A stretch of 37,367 nt of DNA from an uncultured Prevotellaceae bacterium. Lineage in GTDB: Bacteria > Bacteroidota > Bacteroidia > Bacteroidales > Bacteroidaceae. The stretch covers positions 1 through 37,367 of the forward strand of contig CADAOD010000025.1 in NCBI GenBank assembly GCA_902789415.1, given 5' to 3'. The notes under the pieces are model-generated. The model was given only the letters and a program-made list of their open reading frames with translations, was not told the origin of the DNA and ran no database searches. Positions 23,337-32,649 of the stretch are shown here, piece by piece (position 1 is the first letter of the stretch; each line of letters begins with the position of its first letter). Both the position numbers and the translations under genes were made by a program.

Positions 23337-26300
23337 ATGAAGACTATAAAAAGAATACTAATAGCTTTGATGCTCATCATTCCTTTAGGATTGATGGCGG
23401 CCTATCTGTTTAAGACACTGGAAGCCCGCGACGGACTGACATCCAGTCAGGTAAACTGCATATTAAAGGACTCAAGAGGTTACATGTGGTTTGGAACCCC
23501 TGCAGGCCTATATCGCTTTGACGGATATACCTTCCGTAACTTCCAAAGCGACTCGCAGAACGGTAGCTCGCTGAGCGATAGCTATATCAACTCTATCCAG
23601 GAAACACTCGATGGCAACCTGCTCATCGAAACAGCCTCGGGCTATTGTATCTACCACCCACAAACAGAGAGCTTTGAGCGCGACATGAAGCAAGCCTTTG
23701 CACGCATGGGTATCGAGACTATCCCATCGGTGGTATATGTAGATAAGCACAAGAATCTTTGGGGAGCCATCCCTAACAAGGGCGTGGTATGCTATAACCA
23801 ACAGCAGCAAACACTGCACGAATTTGGTTATACCGACGATGCGAAAGGTGTGCCACAAGGCGTGGTATGCTCAATCAGCGAATGTAAGGAGGGCGCCCTG
23901 ATTGTTTACGACGACGGTAAGATAGCCTGCTGCGATGTGATGCACCAGCAAAATACACTCTGGGTTAAAGAGGGCATCCCTGCCCTGCAGAATCATCGCA
24001 CCAAATCATTACGCGCCTATGCCGACGTAAATGACAATATCTGGCTGTACGGACAGGGCACGCTGGTGATGTACGACAAACAAAAAGGCACTTGGGATTA
24101 CACCATGGGACAGAAATTAGGTGTAACAGGTCTGGGTGTTGACCGTAACATCAACGGCATGGCTGGTAATGCAGGTGGCATCTGGGTTGGTAGCGACCAG
24201 TTAGGACTGATTCATTTCGATCCCAAGACCTTTGAGTATCAGGAGGTTCAGCCTAAGAACATCAACGACCAGCAATGGGTAAAAGACCATACCAGCATTC
24301 AGAGTCTGTATATGGACGATACTGGTTTGCTGTGGGTAGGTACCGAGAAATCGGGCGTGGCCTATACCGGTAAGTACATCTACCGCTTTGGATCGGACCT
24401 GATAGGCGATGTAACCGCAATGGCTCAGCATGCCAATGGTAGCATCTGGTACGGCACAAGCGACAGAGGTGTGATAGGTTACGACGGACCTCTGGCCAGT
24501 CTGAAGGTATCGTGCATGAGCAACACCCCTGATGGAAGTATCTGGATTGGTTCGAAACGTAACGGACTGACACGTATCAAGGATGGCGTATCAACCATCT
24601 ACTCGGTAGCCAAGGATAGCGTTCGTACCATTATCGACGACCATATCAACGCACTGACATGCGATAAGATTGGTAACCTGTGGATTGCCACTAACGGTGG
24701 ACTGCAGGTGTACAACCCACGCATGAACTCGTTCTCGAGCTACACACGCGAGAACGGCAAGTTGAGCACCAACAGCATTACAAGCTTGTTCTACAAGCAG
24801 GATGCCAATGCCAACAACCTGTTGGTAGGTACCAGCGAGGGACTGATTATCCTGAACCTCTCGACAACAGAGAAAAAGGTTCTGACAGGTAACAGCACCA
24901 ACCTGAAAAGCTTTACCAACAACTATATTACACAGATATTCCAGGATTCGCGCGGACTGATTTGGGTAGGTACCCGCGAAGGACTGAACATACTGAACCT
25001 GGAGACTGATGAGTTGGACTATCTGACCGAAAAGCAGGGTTTGTGTAACAACAATATCTGCGGTATTGCCGAGGATAAGAACCACTGCATATGGGTAACC
25101 ACCAGTCGTGGTGTGAGCCGTATTGTGATTCAGCGCAACCACGAGGATGGTGTGAACAACTATGGTATGTACAACTACAGTACTGCCGACGGCTTGCAAA
25201 GTAACGAGTTTAATACTGGCGCCATCCTAACCAAACAGGACGGCGAAGTGCTGTTGGGCGGACTGTACGGTATAAACTGGGTGCTGCACAGAGACGGTGC
25301 CGAAAAGGAGGACCTGCCACGTGTAATGCTTACCCAGCTGTTTATTGGCGAGGAAGAGGTGATTACCGGACATGAGTATCATGGCAAGGTAATACTCTCG
25401 CAGGCACTGAACGAGACCAGTCGTATCGACTTGTCGCACAATCAGAACACCTTCACCATCAAGTTTGCTGCTGGTAACTACAACCAGAGCGAGCGCCTGC
25501 AGTTTATGTACTGGATGGAAGGCCGAGATGAGGACTGGCGCCATGGTGATGCCCTATCGCATGGTGTAACATTCAACAACCTGTCGGCAGGTAAATACTA
25601 TCTGCACGTAAAGGCCATCAACGCCGAGGGTGCTGTAAGTAACCAGGAGCGTGTATTAGAAATTAATGTTGAGCGCCACTTCCTGCTGTCGTGGTGGATG
25701 ATAGCGGCCTATATCATTGTGCTGGCAGTGATTATCTACTTCTGGCGCATAGGTATCGATCAGTTGAAGGCCATCAAGCACCGTAAGGAGGCTGTGATTA
25801 AGGAACTGCAGCTGCAGCGCGAGGAGATTAAGGCCGCAAGCGACGACCTGCGACAGCCTATGGCACGTATGACCTCTATCATTGGCAACCTGTCGGAGAA
25901 GGAAAAGACGCTTGAGGAGAAGGAACAGCTGAACGCCCTGCACTCGCAGATGCTGCAGATTATCACCCGTGTGGCTGATATGCAGATGAATCTGGAGCAC
26001 CCAGAGGAGCGCGCCAAGAACACGGTTCAGGACCGCTTGAACATGAACAGCAAGGGCGAGATAGAGTTGCCTGAGATTGCCAGCGAGGTGCTGACATCAG
26101 AGTCGACCTATTCGCGTGCTGCTATCGACTCGCCTACCTCGAAGTTCACGGTTATCATGATTGATGACAACGAGGAGTTCCTGGAGTTTGCTGCTGCACG
26201 ACTGCGCTTTGTATATAACTTCCACGTTTATAACGACATTGAGAAGGCTGCCGAGGACCTGGAGCAGATTAAGTGCGACCTGGTGGTTTGCAAGCAGGAT

Positions 26301-27119
26301 ATGTTTGGCATGACTGGTAGCGACCTGTGTAACCAGTTAAAGACCAACTACAAGACACAGGATATGAAGTTTATCCTGATGACCGACACTGTACTGACAC
26401 CTCAGGATATGCGCTCAAAGAATATCACCCTGAGTGCCGATGACTATCTGGCCAAACCATTCAACATGCAGGAGGCCACGATGCGATTCAACACGGTATT
26501 GGGCTTGGGTGCCGTACAGATGGACAGCAACCTGATTGAAGGTGCAGAGACACGCCGACTGGAAGGACAGAGCAGCAGTATGACCACTGCTACCGAGACT
26601 ATGGATGCAGGCGAGATTGAGAGCACTGCACTGGCTGAGGTAAGCGCCGACGACCCAATGAACAAGGTGGACACCGTGGTTAAGAACCCACGCAGTCAGC
26701 AGACTGCAACCAACAACCTGCCTGAGGGCATTAAGGGCTACGACGACGAAGAGGAAGGCGGTGGTAACGACTTCTCGATGACCGACGCTATGGACCTTCA
26801 GTTGCTGAAGAACATTGAGCAATACGTATTACAGAATATGAGCCGCGGACAGATTAGCTTGGAGGAGATGGCCAATGCCATGGGCATGGGACGTGTACCT
26901 TTCTTCCACCGTGTACGCAGCTTGACAAGCAAAACACCAGCAGAACTTGTGAGAGACATGCGACTGAAACATGCCTGCATTCTGCTGAAGCGCACTAATA
27001 TTAACATGAGTGAGTTGGCATCGAATATTGGATTTATGACTGCCGAGAACTTTATTAATATCTTCAAGGAAAAGTTCGGCATGACGCCACTTGAATACAG
27101 ATTGAAACATCGTAAATGA
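23337..27119 (+). CDS. Pseudo-hybrid transmembrane regulator: propeller, Y_Y_Y, degenerate DHp and receiver, AraC output
   Basis: The 1260-residue protein (numbering from the ATG at 23337) has a signal or anchor helix, a two-component-regulator propeller with repeated D-x-x-G-x-[IL]-W-[VI]-G-T blades (about 30-645), a Y_Y_Y domain (about 690-780), a membrane helix (783-803), a DHp-like coiled coil (825-890), a receiver-like domain (935-1052), a long acidic Ser/Thr-rich linker (1053-1150) and an AraC DNA-binding domain (1155-1260). The phospho-His position is Asp836 (SDDLRQPM instead of SHELRTPL). No N, G1 or G2 box follows; only about 45 residues separate the DHp from the receiver. In the receiver the acidic pair Asp943-Asp944, Thr1016 and Lys1040 remain, but the phospho-Asp position is Lys986 (VVCKQDMF). 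It cannot run a standard phosphorelay. It lies 22 nt after kdsD and is coupled by ATGA to the phospholipase D gene. Confidence 0.9.
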   Translation: MKTIKRILIALMLIIPLGLMAAYLFKTLEARDGLTSSQVNCILKDSRGYMWFGTPAGLYRFDGYTFRNFQSDSQNGSSLSDSYINSIQETLDGNLLIETASGYCIYHPQTESFERDMKQAFARMGIETIPSVVYVDKHKNLWGAIPNKGVVCYNQQQQTLHEFGYTDDAKGVPQGVVCSISECKEGALIVYDDGKIACCDVMHQQNTLWVKEGIPALQNHRTKSLRAYADVNDNIWLYGQGTLVMYDKQKGTWDYTMGQKLGVTGLGVDRNINGMAGNAGGIWVGSDQLGLIHFDPKTFEYQEVQPKNINDQQWVKDHTSIQSLYMDDTGLLWVGTEKSGVAYTGKYIYRFGSDLIGDVTAMAQHANGSIWYGTSDRGVIGYDGPLASLKVSCMSNTPDGSIWIGSKRNGLTRIKDGVSTIYSVAKDSVRTIIDDHINALTCDKIGNLWIATNGGLQVYNPRMNSFSSYTRENGKLSTNSITSLFYKQDANANNLLVGTSEGLIILNLSTTEKKVLTGNSTNLKSFTNNYITQIFQDSRGLIWVGTREGLNILNLETDELDYLTEKQGLCNNNICGIAEDKNHCIWVTTSRGVSRIVIQRNHEDGVNNYGMYNYSTADGLQSNEFNTGAILTKQDGEVLLGGLYGINWVLHRDGAEKEDLPRVMLTQLFIGEEEVITGHEYHGKVILSQALNETSRIDLSHNQNTFTIKFAAGNYNQSERLQFMYWMEGRDEDWRHGDALSHGVTFNNLSAGKYYLHVKAINAEGAVSNQERVLEINVERHFLLSWWMIAAYIIVLAVIIYFWRIGIDQLKAIKHRKEAVIKELQLQREEIKAASDDLRQPMARMTSIIGNLSEKEKTLEEKEQLNALHSQMLQIITRVADMQMNLEHPEERAKNTVQDRLNMNSKGEIELPEIASEVLTSESTYSRAAIDSPTSKFTVIMIDDNEEFLEFAAARLRFVYNFHVYNDIEKAAEDLEQIKCDLVVCKQDMFGMTGSDLCNQLKTNYKTQDMKFILMTDTVLTPQDMRSKNITLSADDYLAKPFNMQEATMRFNTVLGLGAVQMDSNLIEGAETRRLEGQSSSMTTATETMDAGEIESTALAEVSADDPMNKVDTVVKNPRSQQTATNNLPEGIKGYDDEEEGGGNDFSMTDAMDLQLLKNIEQYVLQNMSRGQISLEEMANAMGMGRVPFFHRVRSLTSKTPAELVRDMRLKHACILLKRTNINMSELASNIGFMTAENFINIFKEKFGMTPLEYRLKHRK

Positions 27120-28351
27120 CATTAAGCAAACACCATCAGACAGGAATAGCCACCATGCTATTCCTACTGATTTCTCTCATCGCACAAGCCAGAACCTCTG
27201 ATTCGCGCATCGTGGATCAGATGAGTAGTGTTGGCGTGAAATTCTACAACGGTAACGAAGTAAAGCTGATTATGTCGGGTAAGGACAAGTTCGACCTCTT
27301 GTTCGAGGATATCCGACAGGCTAAGAGTAGTGTACACCTTGAGTATTTTAACTTTCGCAACGACTCGATAGCCTCGCTGCTGTTCGACATCCTGCGCGAA
27401 AAGCGCAAGCAGGGTGTTGAGGTACGTGCGCTGTTCGACGGTTTTGGTAACGACTCGAACAACCAGCCACTGGAGAAGCATCACCTTAAAAGTCTGCGTA
27501 ACGACAGTATCGACATCCACGAGTTCGACCCAGTACGTTTTCCTTGGGTAAACCACATCTGGCCTCGCGATCATCGTAAGATAGTTGTGATTGACGGACG
27601 CATAGCCTATACAGGCGGTATGAACGTGGCCGATTACTATATTGTGGGCACCAAGCAGGTGGGCGAATGGCGCGATATGCACTGCCGCATTGAGGGTCCT
27701 GTGGTTAACGAGTTGCAGGATATCTTTGCGCGCATATGGCAAAAGGTAACCAAAGAGCAGCTTACTGACAAGAAATACTTCCAAGCACAGGAAAAAGGCG
27801 ATAAGATGGTTGGTATCGCAAATCGCGAGCCAAACAAGACCAACAAGATTATGCGCCAGTTCTATATCAATGCGCTCGACGATGCACAGGATTCTGTACA
27901 GATTATCAACCCCTATTTTACACTCACGCCATCTGTTAAAAAGGCCATTCATCGTGCCATCAAGCGTGGTGTAAAGGTTGACATACTAGTATCGGCCAAG
28001 AGCGATATCCCCTTAACGCCCGATGCCGTGTTCTACAACGTGCACAAGCTGATGAAGAAGGGCGCCAACATCTGGCTGTATCAGCCGGGATTCCACCACT
28101 CAAAGATTATGATGGTAGATGGCCGATTCTGCACCGTGGGTAGCACCAATCTGGATGCACGCAGCTTGCGATACGACTACGAGGTGAACGCGCTGATTAT
28201 TAACAAAGAGGTAACCCAGGAGTTGCAGGATATGTTTATACGCGACACCAAGAAGAGCGTGAAGCTTACCCCCGAGGAGTGGAACAAGTTCCGTACAGGC
28301 TGGCAGAAGTTCCGTGGTTGGTTTGCCCAGTTATTTACCCCATTTATGTAA
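27116..28351 (+). CDS. Phospholipase D-family protein, probable cardiolipin synthase
   Basis: PLD-type cardiolipin synthases join two phosphatidyl groups at the membrane. The 411-residue protein has two intact HKD motifs: H153-K155-D160 in DHRKIVVIDG and H328-K330-D335 in HHSKIMMVDG, each followed by the expected GGMN and GSTN. There is one N-terminal hydrophobic segment (about 10-25), which may be a signal peptide or anchor, where many bacterial Cls proteins have two helices; the enzyme may therefore be at the outer face of the membrane. The start overlaps the regulator stop by ATGA, so its translation depends on the regulator. A different phosphodiester substrate is possible. Confidence 0.9.
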   Translation: MTLSKHHQTGIATMLFLLISLIAQARTSDSRIVDQMSSVGVKFYNGNEVKLIMSGKDKFDLLFEDIRQAKSSVHLEYFNFRNDSIASLLFDILREKRKQGVEVRALFDGFGNDSNNQPLEKHHLKSLRNDSIDIHEFDPVRFPWVNHIWPRDHRKIVVIDGRIAYTGGMNVADYYIVGTKQVGEWRDMHCRIEGPVVNELQDIFARIWQKVTKEQLTDKKYFQAQEKGDKMVGIANREPNKTNKIMRQFYINALDDAQDSVQIINPYFTLTPSVKKAIHRAIKRGVKVDILVSAKSDIPLTPDAVFYNVHKLMKKGANIWLYQPGFHHSKIMMVDGRFCTVGSTNLDARSLRYDYEVNALIINKEVTQELQDMFIRDTKKSVKLTPEEWNKFRTGWQKFRGWFAQLFTPFM

Positions 28352-28357
28352 GCACTC

Positions 28358-29512
28358 ATGAACAGAAACACCGTTATATCGATTGCCAAGGGTTTAGCCA
28401 TCATCCTGATGGTGATTGCCCATGCCGAAGCTCCTGCCTGGTTGTGCAAGTTTATCTTCGAGTTCCACATGCCGCTGTTCTTTATTACAGCAGGCTACTT
28501 CTTCTCGCTGAAATACCTGAACGACGAGGCGACGTTTGTAAAAAAGCGCATTAAGGGACTTTATATTCCCTTTGTAAAGTGGAGCGTATTCTTCCTCATC
28601 ATCCACAACCTGATGTTCAAGATTGGCATACTGAACGAGATGTACGGCAATGAGACGGGCGGTGTTACCCACCCATACAGCTGGCACCAGATGCAGCAGA
28701 ACCTGTGGACCATCGTTAGCTCGATGGCGGGTTATGATGCGTTCTTGTGTGGTGCGTTCTGGTTCTTCCGTGGATTGTTTGTGGCCAGTATCCTATACCT
28801 TATTATATATAAGGTGCTTGATAGCAGCATATCATCAGCACGCTACAAGAAGTATATCCCATACCTTATCTGCATCATATTGCTGATACTATGCGGTTGG
28901 AAGACCTACGAGGGACTGAAGGTGCTGACATTGATACAGGGTGGTTATCGCGACATGCTGGGCTGTTTCTTCTTTGGATGCGGTTTTATTTTCCGTCAGT
29001 TTGTCGAGAGCTATCAGGCCGCCATCAAGCGCTACTACGCTATCTTCTGGACTACCATTGTGTTTGGCATTGTGGTATATCTGTTCTCGAAGTACCTGAC
29101 AGCCAACATGAACTGGCGCTCTACTTACACGCAGTTCCTGTCGTTACCTGTACCAGCACTGTTAGGATTCCTGATGATGCACAACATCAGTATGCTGCTG
29201 GATAAAAAAGACAACTGGCTGAAACGATTCCTGGTATATACAGGCGATCATACACTCAACATCTTTATCTTCCACATTGTGGCCTACAAGGCAGCCAGCT
29301 TGATAAAGATTTGGTATTACGACCTGGATATACGCCAGATAGGTTGTCACATGGTGATACACCACAACTCGCAAAACGACGCGTTCTGGGTGCTCTACAC
29401 CATTGCTGGTGTAGGCTTACCATTACTGGGCACGTGGCTATCAGAGAAGTGGCAGACTAAGCGCTGTACACGTCAACAAGATCTACCATCATCCTCATCT
29501 CACGCTCAGTAA
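28358..29512 (+). CDS. Acyltransferase-3 family integral membrane protein
   Basis: AT3 proteins move acyl groups, often acetyl, onto sugars of LPS, capsule or peptidoglycan across the inner membrane. The 384-residue protein has about ten membrane helices, the conserved His in VIAHAEAP near the first helix, and the family motif HMPLFFITAGYFF. There is no C-terminal SGNH hydrolase domain. It begins 6 nt after the phospholipase D gene, closing the five-gene run that starts with kdsA; acylation of an LPS sugar would fit, but this is inference. The last 56 bp overlap the 3' end of the convergent TPR gene, and the tail (SSSSHAQ) looks like read-through into that region. Confidence 0.88.
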   Translation: MNRNTVISIAKGLAIILMVIAHAEAPAWLCKFIFEFHMPLFFITAGYFFSLKYLNDEATFVKKRIKGLYIPFVKWSVFFLIIHNLMFKIGILNEMYGNETGGVTHPYSWHQMQQNLWTIVSSMAGYDAFLCGAFWFFRGLFVASILYLIIYKVLDSSISSARYKKYIPYLICIILLILCGWKTYEGLKVLTLIQGGYRDMLGCFFFGCGFIFRQFVESYQAAIKRYYAIFWTTIVFGIVVYLFSKYLTANMNWRSTYTQFLSLPVPALLGFLMMHNISMLLDKKDNWLKRFLVYTGDHTLNIFIFHIVAYKAASLIKIWYYDLDIRQIGCHMVIHHNSQNDAFWVLYTIAGVGLPLLGTWLSEKWQTKRCTRQQDLPSSSSHAQ

Positions 29513-31649
29513 TGCCTTTTTCCTCTAACAGGTCGCGCTCTTTGTAAATCGCATCGCAAACAGCTCTCCAACGGTCCTCCTTGGGATAGTTAACTGTAAC
29601 GTAAAGACGGAAAGTAGCGGCAGCAGTATCTATATCGCCAGTAAACCACAGATAGAAAGCGAAGTTAAGTGCATCACTTTCAGCTTTCTCACCGTCAGAA
29701 ATCAGCCGGTCGTACAGCCGACCTGCCTGTTCGTACTTGCCATTGCAGGTAAGCGTCCAAGCCAATACACGAGCCACTTTCAGATTGTCGGCATCCTCAT
29801 AGTTCAGGCGGAACAATATCTGTTCAGCCTCATCGTAACGATGCAGATTGGTAAGACAGATGGCCTTGTTAAGCTGATACGATTTCTTATCGGCATTCAT
29901 CTCCAGCAACTGGTTATAGGCATCAAGTGCCTTGTCGTAATCCTGATGCTTAAACCAGATACGAGCCAAAGCCAACAAGGCACGCTCGCTCTGAGGGTTC
30001 AGTTCGAGAGCCTTGCGATAACTCTTCTCGGCATCATCGCCCAGATAGCCCTTCAGGATATAGTAATCGTAGTCGTGATATTTCTCTTCAAACCAATTTC
30101 CCATCAATCCTTCGGCAAAATCCTTCTGGTTACGCTTAATCAGGAACGTAACTACCTCCTTAAAGTAGGCCTGAATATCGGTATTGTCGAATGCTGGTTT
30201 TACAATAAACGTGCTCGCCATGAACGAATCCTTCTCGAACACATTCACGAACTCAGTGCGAAGCGGATTCAAACGGAAGAAACGGAACATGTCCTGCAGA
30301 TAGATACGACGGATATAGGCAGGTGTGGTTATCTCGGAGTTTTCTAACTTCTGATACATTACAGCCTCGCCACGATCCAGCATCTCACGCATCTGTGGCG
30401 GTATCTGATTGAGCACCGTCTCGAAGGCCAATAAGAACGAGTATTTATCGCTATTGCAGAACGGTCCGTACTGCAGAATGCCTGTCAGAAACTTAACGTT
30501 GCCAAACTTATCCCATGCCTGGGCGATGCCAGGATGATTAATATTGAAGGGTGTAAACCAGTGCGATATCTCGTTAAAGAAGGGGAACCGTTTCATTTGC
30601 GAGAAACCACCAAAGTACACATCGCTACCCTGCTTCTGCATGTCCACCATACGACGGAATGAATTCTCAAGCTTTTCAAAATCCTGCTCTTCGGCATCAG
30701 GATGCAGAATATCGTTTAATACGCTATCCTCGTCGTGCTCCTGATCCTCACGGCGCTGTATCTTCTGCTGGTTCTTGAGCAGCTCAGGCATAATCTCCTT
30801 TTCGATGGTGTGGCGATCCTCGTCGGCACTCGTACAATAGTACACCTGCATTTGCAGTTCTATCAGCTCGCGCATGTTTTTGGGGTCCTTCACAGTCTGC
30901 TCAACCAGTGTTCGTACCTCAGGGAAAAGCAGTTCCTCTAAATCGTTATCGATAGCGTACACCCAACCAAACAAGGCACGCTGGCGCACATATTCGTCGG
31001 CCGACTGCTGGTACACATGTATCAACGTGCGGAACTTTACCATATCAAAACAGTTCATAACTGCCAAGGTGATGGCACTTACAATGAGCTGCTGATCGTT
31101 TGTATCAACGGTAGGCGACAACAACAACTGCTCGATAGCCTCACCCTGTCCGTCATTCCAAAGATCGGCGGTCAGTATATGCGAAAAAAGTTCGGTCATC
31201 AGCTGGGTGTGCTGTTGATACAGGGCTTTGCGGCGCTCCTTTACGGTGTGTTGGGGCTCCAACTCCAACAAGGCCACATCGGATACGAACTGCTCTAACT
31301 GTTCACGAACCACCTGTACTGTCCAGTCGCGTGGACTCAGGTTAGCCTTCATAAAGAGCGATGCCATCAGGGGCGATTGCAACACACGCGCATTGGTATA
31401 TACGTTGGCATAAAGCACGTACATGCGGTGCAGTAGCTTATGGTAAAGCTGTGGCAATTCAGGGTCCTTATATCCCTTTCGCCAATAGTCGATCATCATC
31501 TTATAATCAGTCTTGATGGCAAACAAGCGGTCGGAATTAATCTGGTGCGGATGTGCAGCCAGATAATTCTCCATATCTTTGATAGCGCACATCAGGTCAA
31601 GCCCCGACAGAGCGCCTTCAACGCGTTCTAAAGTATCGTCTCTAAACAT
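29457..31649 (-). CDS. Large cytoplasmic TPR protein, unknown function
   Basis: The 730-residue protein lacks a signal peptide or membrane helix. The N-terminal two-thirds are helical with no family I can name, including an acidic stretch (about 300-325, EDQEHDEDS) and Phe-rich blocks such as KRFPFFNEISHWFTPF. The last third (about 540-700) contains tandem TPR units, for example SYRKALELNPQSERALLAL and DYDKALDAYNQLLEMN. TPR arrays bind peptides or proteins. It starts 3 nt after the stop of the upstream lipoprotein gene, so the two are one operon. Its 3' end overlaps the convergent acyltransferase gene by 56 bp. Confidence 0.88.
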   Translation of the reverse strand: MFRDDTLERVEGALSGLDLMCAIKDMENYLAAHPHQINSDRLFAIKTDYKMMIDYWRKGYKDPELPQLYHKLLHRMYVLYANVYTNARVLQSPLMASLFMKANLSPRDWTVQVVREQLEQFVSDVALLELEPQHTVKERRKALYQQHTQLMTELFSHILTADLWNDGQGEAIEQLLLSPTVDTNDQQLIVSAITLAVMNCFDMVKFRTLIHVYQQSADEYVRQRALFGWVYAIDNDLEELLFPEVRTLVEQTVKDPKNMRELIELQMQVYYCTSADEDRHTIEKEIMPELLKNQQKIQRREDQEHDEDSVLNDILHPDAEEQDFEKLENSFRRMVDMQKQGSDVYFGGFSQMKRFPFFNEISHWFTPFNINHPGIAQAWDKFGNVKFLTGILQYGPFCNSDKYSFLLAFETVLNQIPPQMREMLDRGEAVMYQKLENSEITTPAYIRRIYLQDMFRFFRLNPLRTEFVNVFEKDSFMASTFIVKPAFDNTDIQAYFKEVVTFLIKRNQKDFAEGLMGNWFEEKYHDYDYYILKGYLGDDAEKSYRKALELNPQSERALLALARIWFKHQDYDKALDAYNQLLEMNADKKSYQLNKAICLTNLHRYDEAEQILFRLNYEDADNLKVARVLAWTLTCNGKYEQAGRLYDRLISDGEKAESDALNFAFYLWFTGDIDTAAATFRLYVTVNYPKEDRWRAVCDAIYKERDLLEEKGITEREMRMMVDLVDVYSA

Positions 31650-31652
31650 GTG

Positions 31653-32573
31653 TTACTTCTTCTTTTTTTCTAGCCAGTTCTTGGCACGGTCGATGTCCTT
31701 CTGTCGTGGTGCCTGATAGGTAAACTTCAACGTATCGGGCAGCGCTTCGATAGCCTGAGGTGTTAAGCCGTAATACTTCTTCAGGATTTCCTTGTAGTGG
31801 GTTACACCAAAGTGGTTAATCGAGTCGCAAGCCTGCTTGTAACCCTTCATAAACACCTCCATCTGCTGTTTACGTGTCTTATCGTCCATCTGCTTGGTGC
31901 GGAACACTAAGGCGCCCATCTTAATATCCTCCTTACGCGTGTCCATCAGCACATGGTGCTTTTTCAGCAAGGCCTGACTGGCCTGTGGCTCTGTAAGCAG
32001 CATGGCATCCATCTCGTTGTTCTCAAGCATTTTCAGGCGGATGTTCACATCGTTAATCTGTATGCGGAACACACGCTCTGGGGCCAGCTTGGCGCTATCC
32101 ACAGCTATGTCGCCCAGCATGTCGGTAACCGAGTAGCGGGTCATGGCCAGCATCTTATCGTCTAAGTGCTTAAAGTTGGTGATACGCAACTGGCGCTGGC
32201 TAATCATCAGCCAATAAGCGTTGGTGGCTGCAGCATAGCGCAGAGGTGTACCCTCTTTTATCATCTTCTCGGCACGTACCAAATCGGTAATCGCACCCTC
32301 AACACGACCACGAATCAGGGCTGTATCGATATCCATCTGGGCCTTATAGCGCTTCAGGCGGATATCAACAGCAGTATCAAACATCTGGCGCTCTTTGGCC
32401 ACGAATACTGGCAGACAATCCAATGTAGGCATAACGGCAATCTTAAGTGCAGCCGAATCTTCACGCCACAATCTTAAACGCTGCTCTCTGGAGAGGCGTT
32501 TGGTCTCTTCGTACGATTGCCCACAAGCAGCAAGCATTACGAGAGCTATAAATGCAAAAACTAATTTCTTCAT
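31653..32573 (-). CDS. Orphan substrate-binding lipoprotein (NMT1/SsuA-like fold)
   Basis: The 306-residue protein has a lipoprotein signal (MKKLVFAFIALVMLAAC, lipobox Cys17). After a charged helix, LKIAVMPTLDCLPVFVAKERQMF matches the opening of NMT1/THI5/SsuA-type periplasmic binding proteins, followed by VEGAITDLVRAEKMIKEG and a second lobe with MDAMLLTEPQA. Such proteins feed ABC importers for thiamine precursors, sulfonates, nitrate or similar ligands, but no permease or ATPase gene is nearby. It is followed 3 nt later by the TPR gene. Start fixed at 32573; an ATG-like start at 32585 falls in the -7 box. The ligand is unknown. Confidence 0.85.
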   Translation of the reverse strand: MKKLVFAFIALVMLAACGQSYEETKRLSREQRLRLWREDSAALKIAVMPTLDCLPVFVAKERQMFDTAVDIRLKRYKAQMDIDTALIRGRVEGAITDLVRAEKMIKEGTPLRYAAATNAYWLMISQRQLRITNFKHLDDKMLAMTRYSVTDMLGDIAVDSAKLAPERVFRIQINDVNIRLKMLENNEMDAMLLTEPQASQALLKKHHVLMDTRKEDIKMGALVFRTKQMDDKTRKQQMEVFMKGYKQACDSINHFGVTHYKEILKKYYGLTPQAIEALPDTLKFTYQAPRQKDIDRAKNWLEKKKK

Positions 32574-32582
32574 AATCGACTG

Positions 32583-32590
32583 CAAAGGTA
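32583..32590 (-). promoter_or_regulatory. -7 box for the binding-lipoprotein operon
   Basis: TACCTTTG on the minus strand ends 9 nt before the ATG at 32573, giving a very short leader. No clear -33 box. Confidence 0.5.
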
Positions 32591-32633
32591 GTTATTTTTT
32601 TGAAAAATAACACCTTATTTTAATTATTATTTG

Positions 32634-32641
32634 TAACTTTG
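32634..32641 (+). promoter_or_regulatory. -7 box for radA
   Basis: TAACTTTG lies 8 nt before the radA ATG at 32650, so the transcript is nearly leaderless. No clear -33 box. Confidence 0.55.
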
Positions 32642-32649
32642 CACACATT

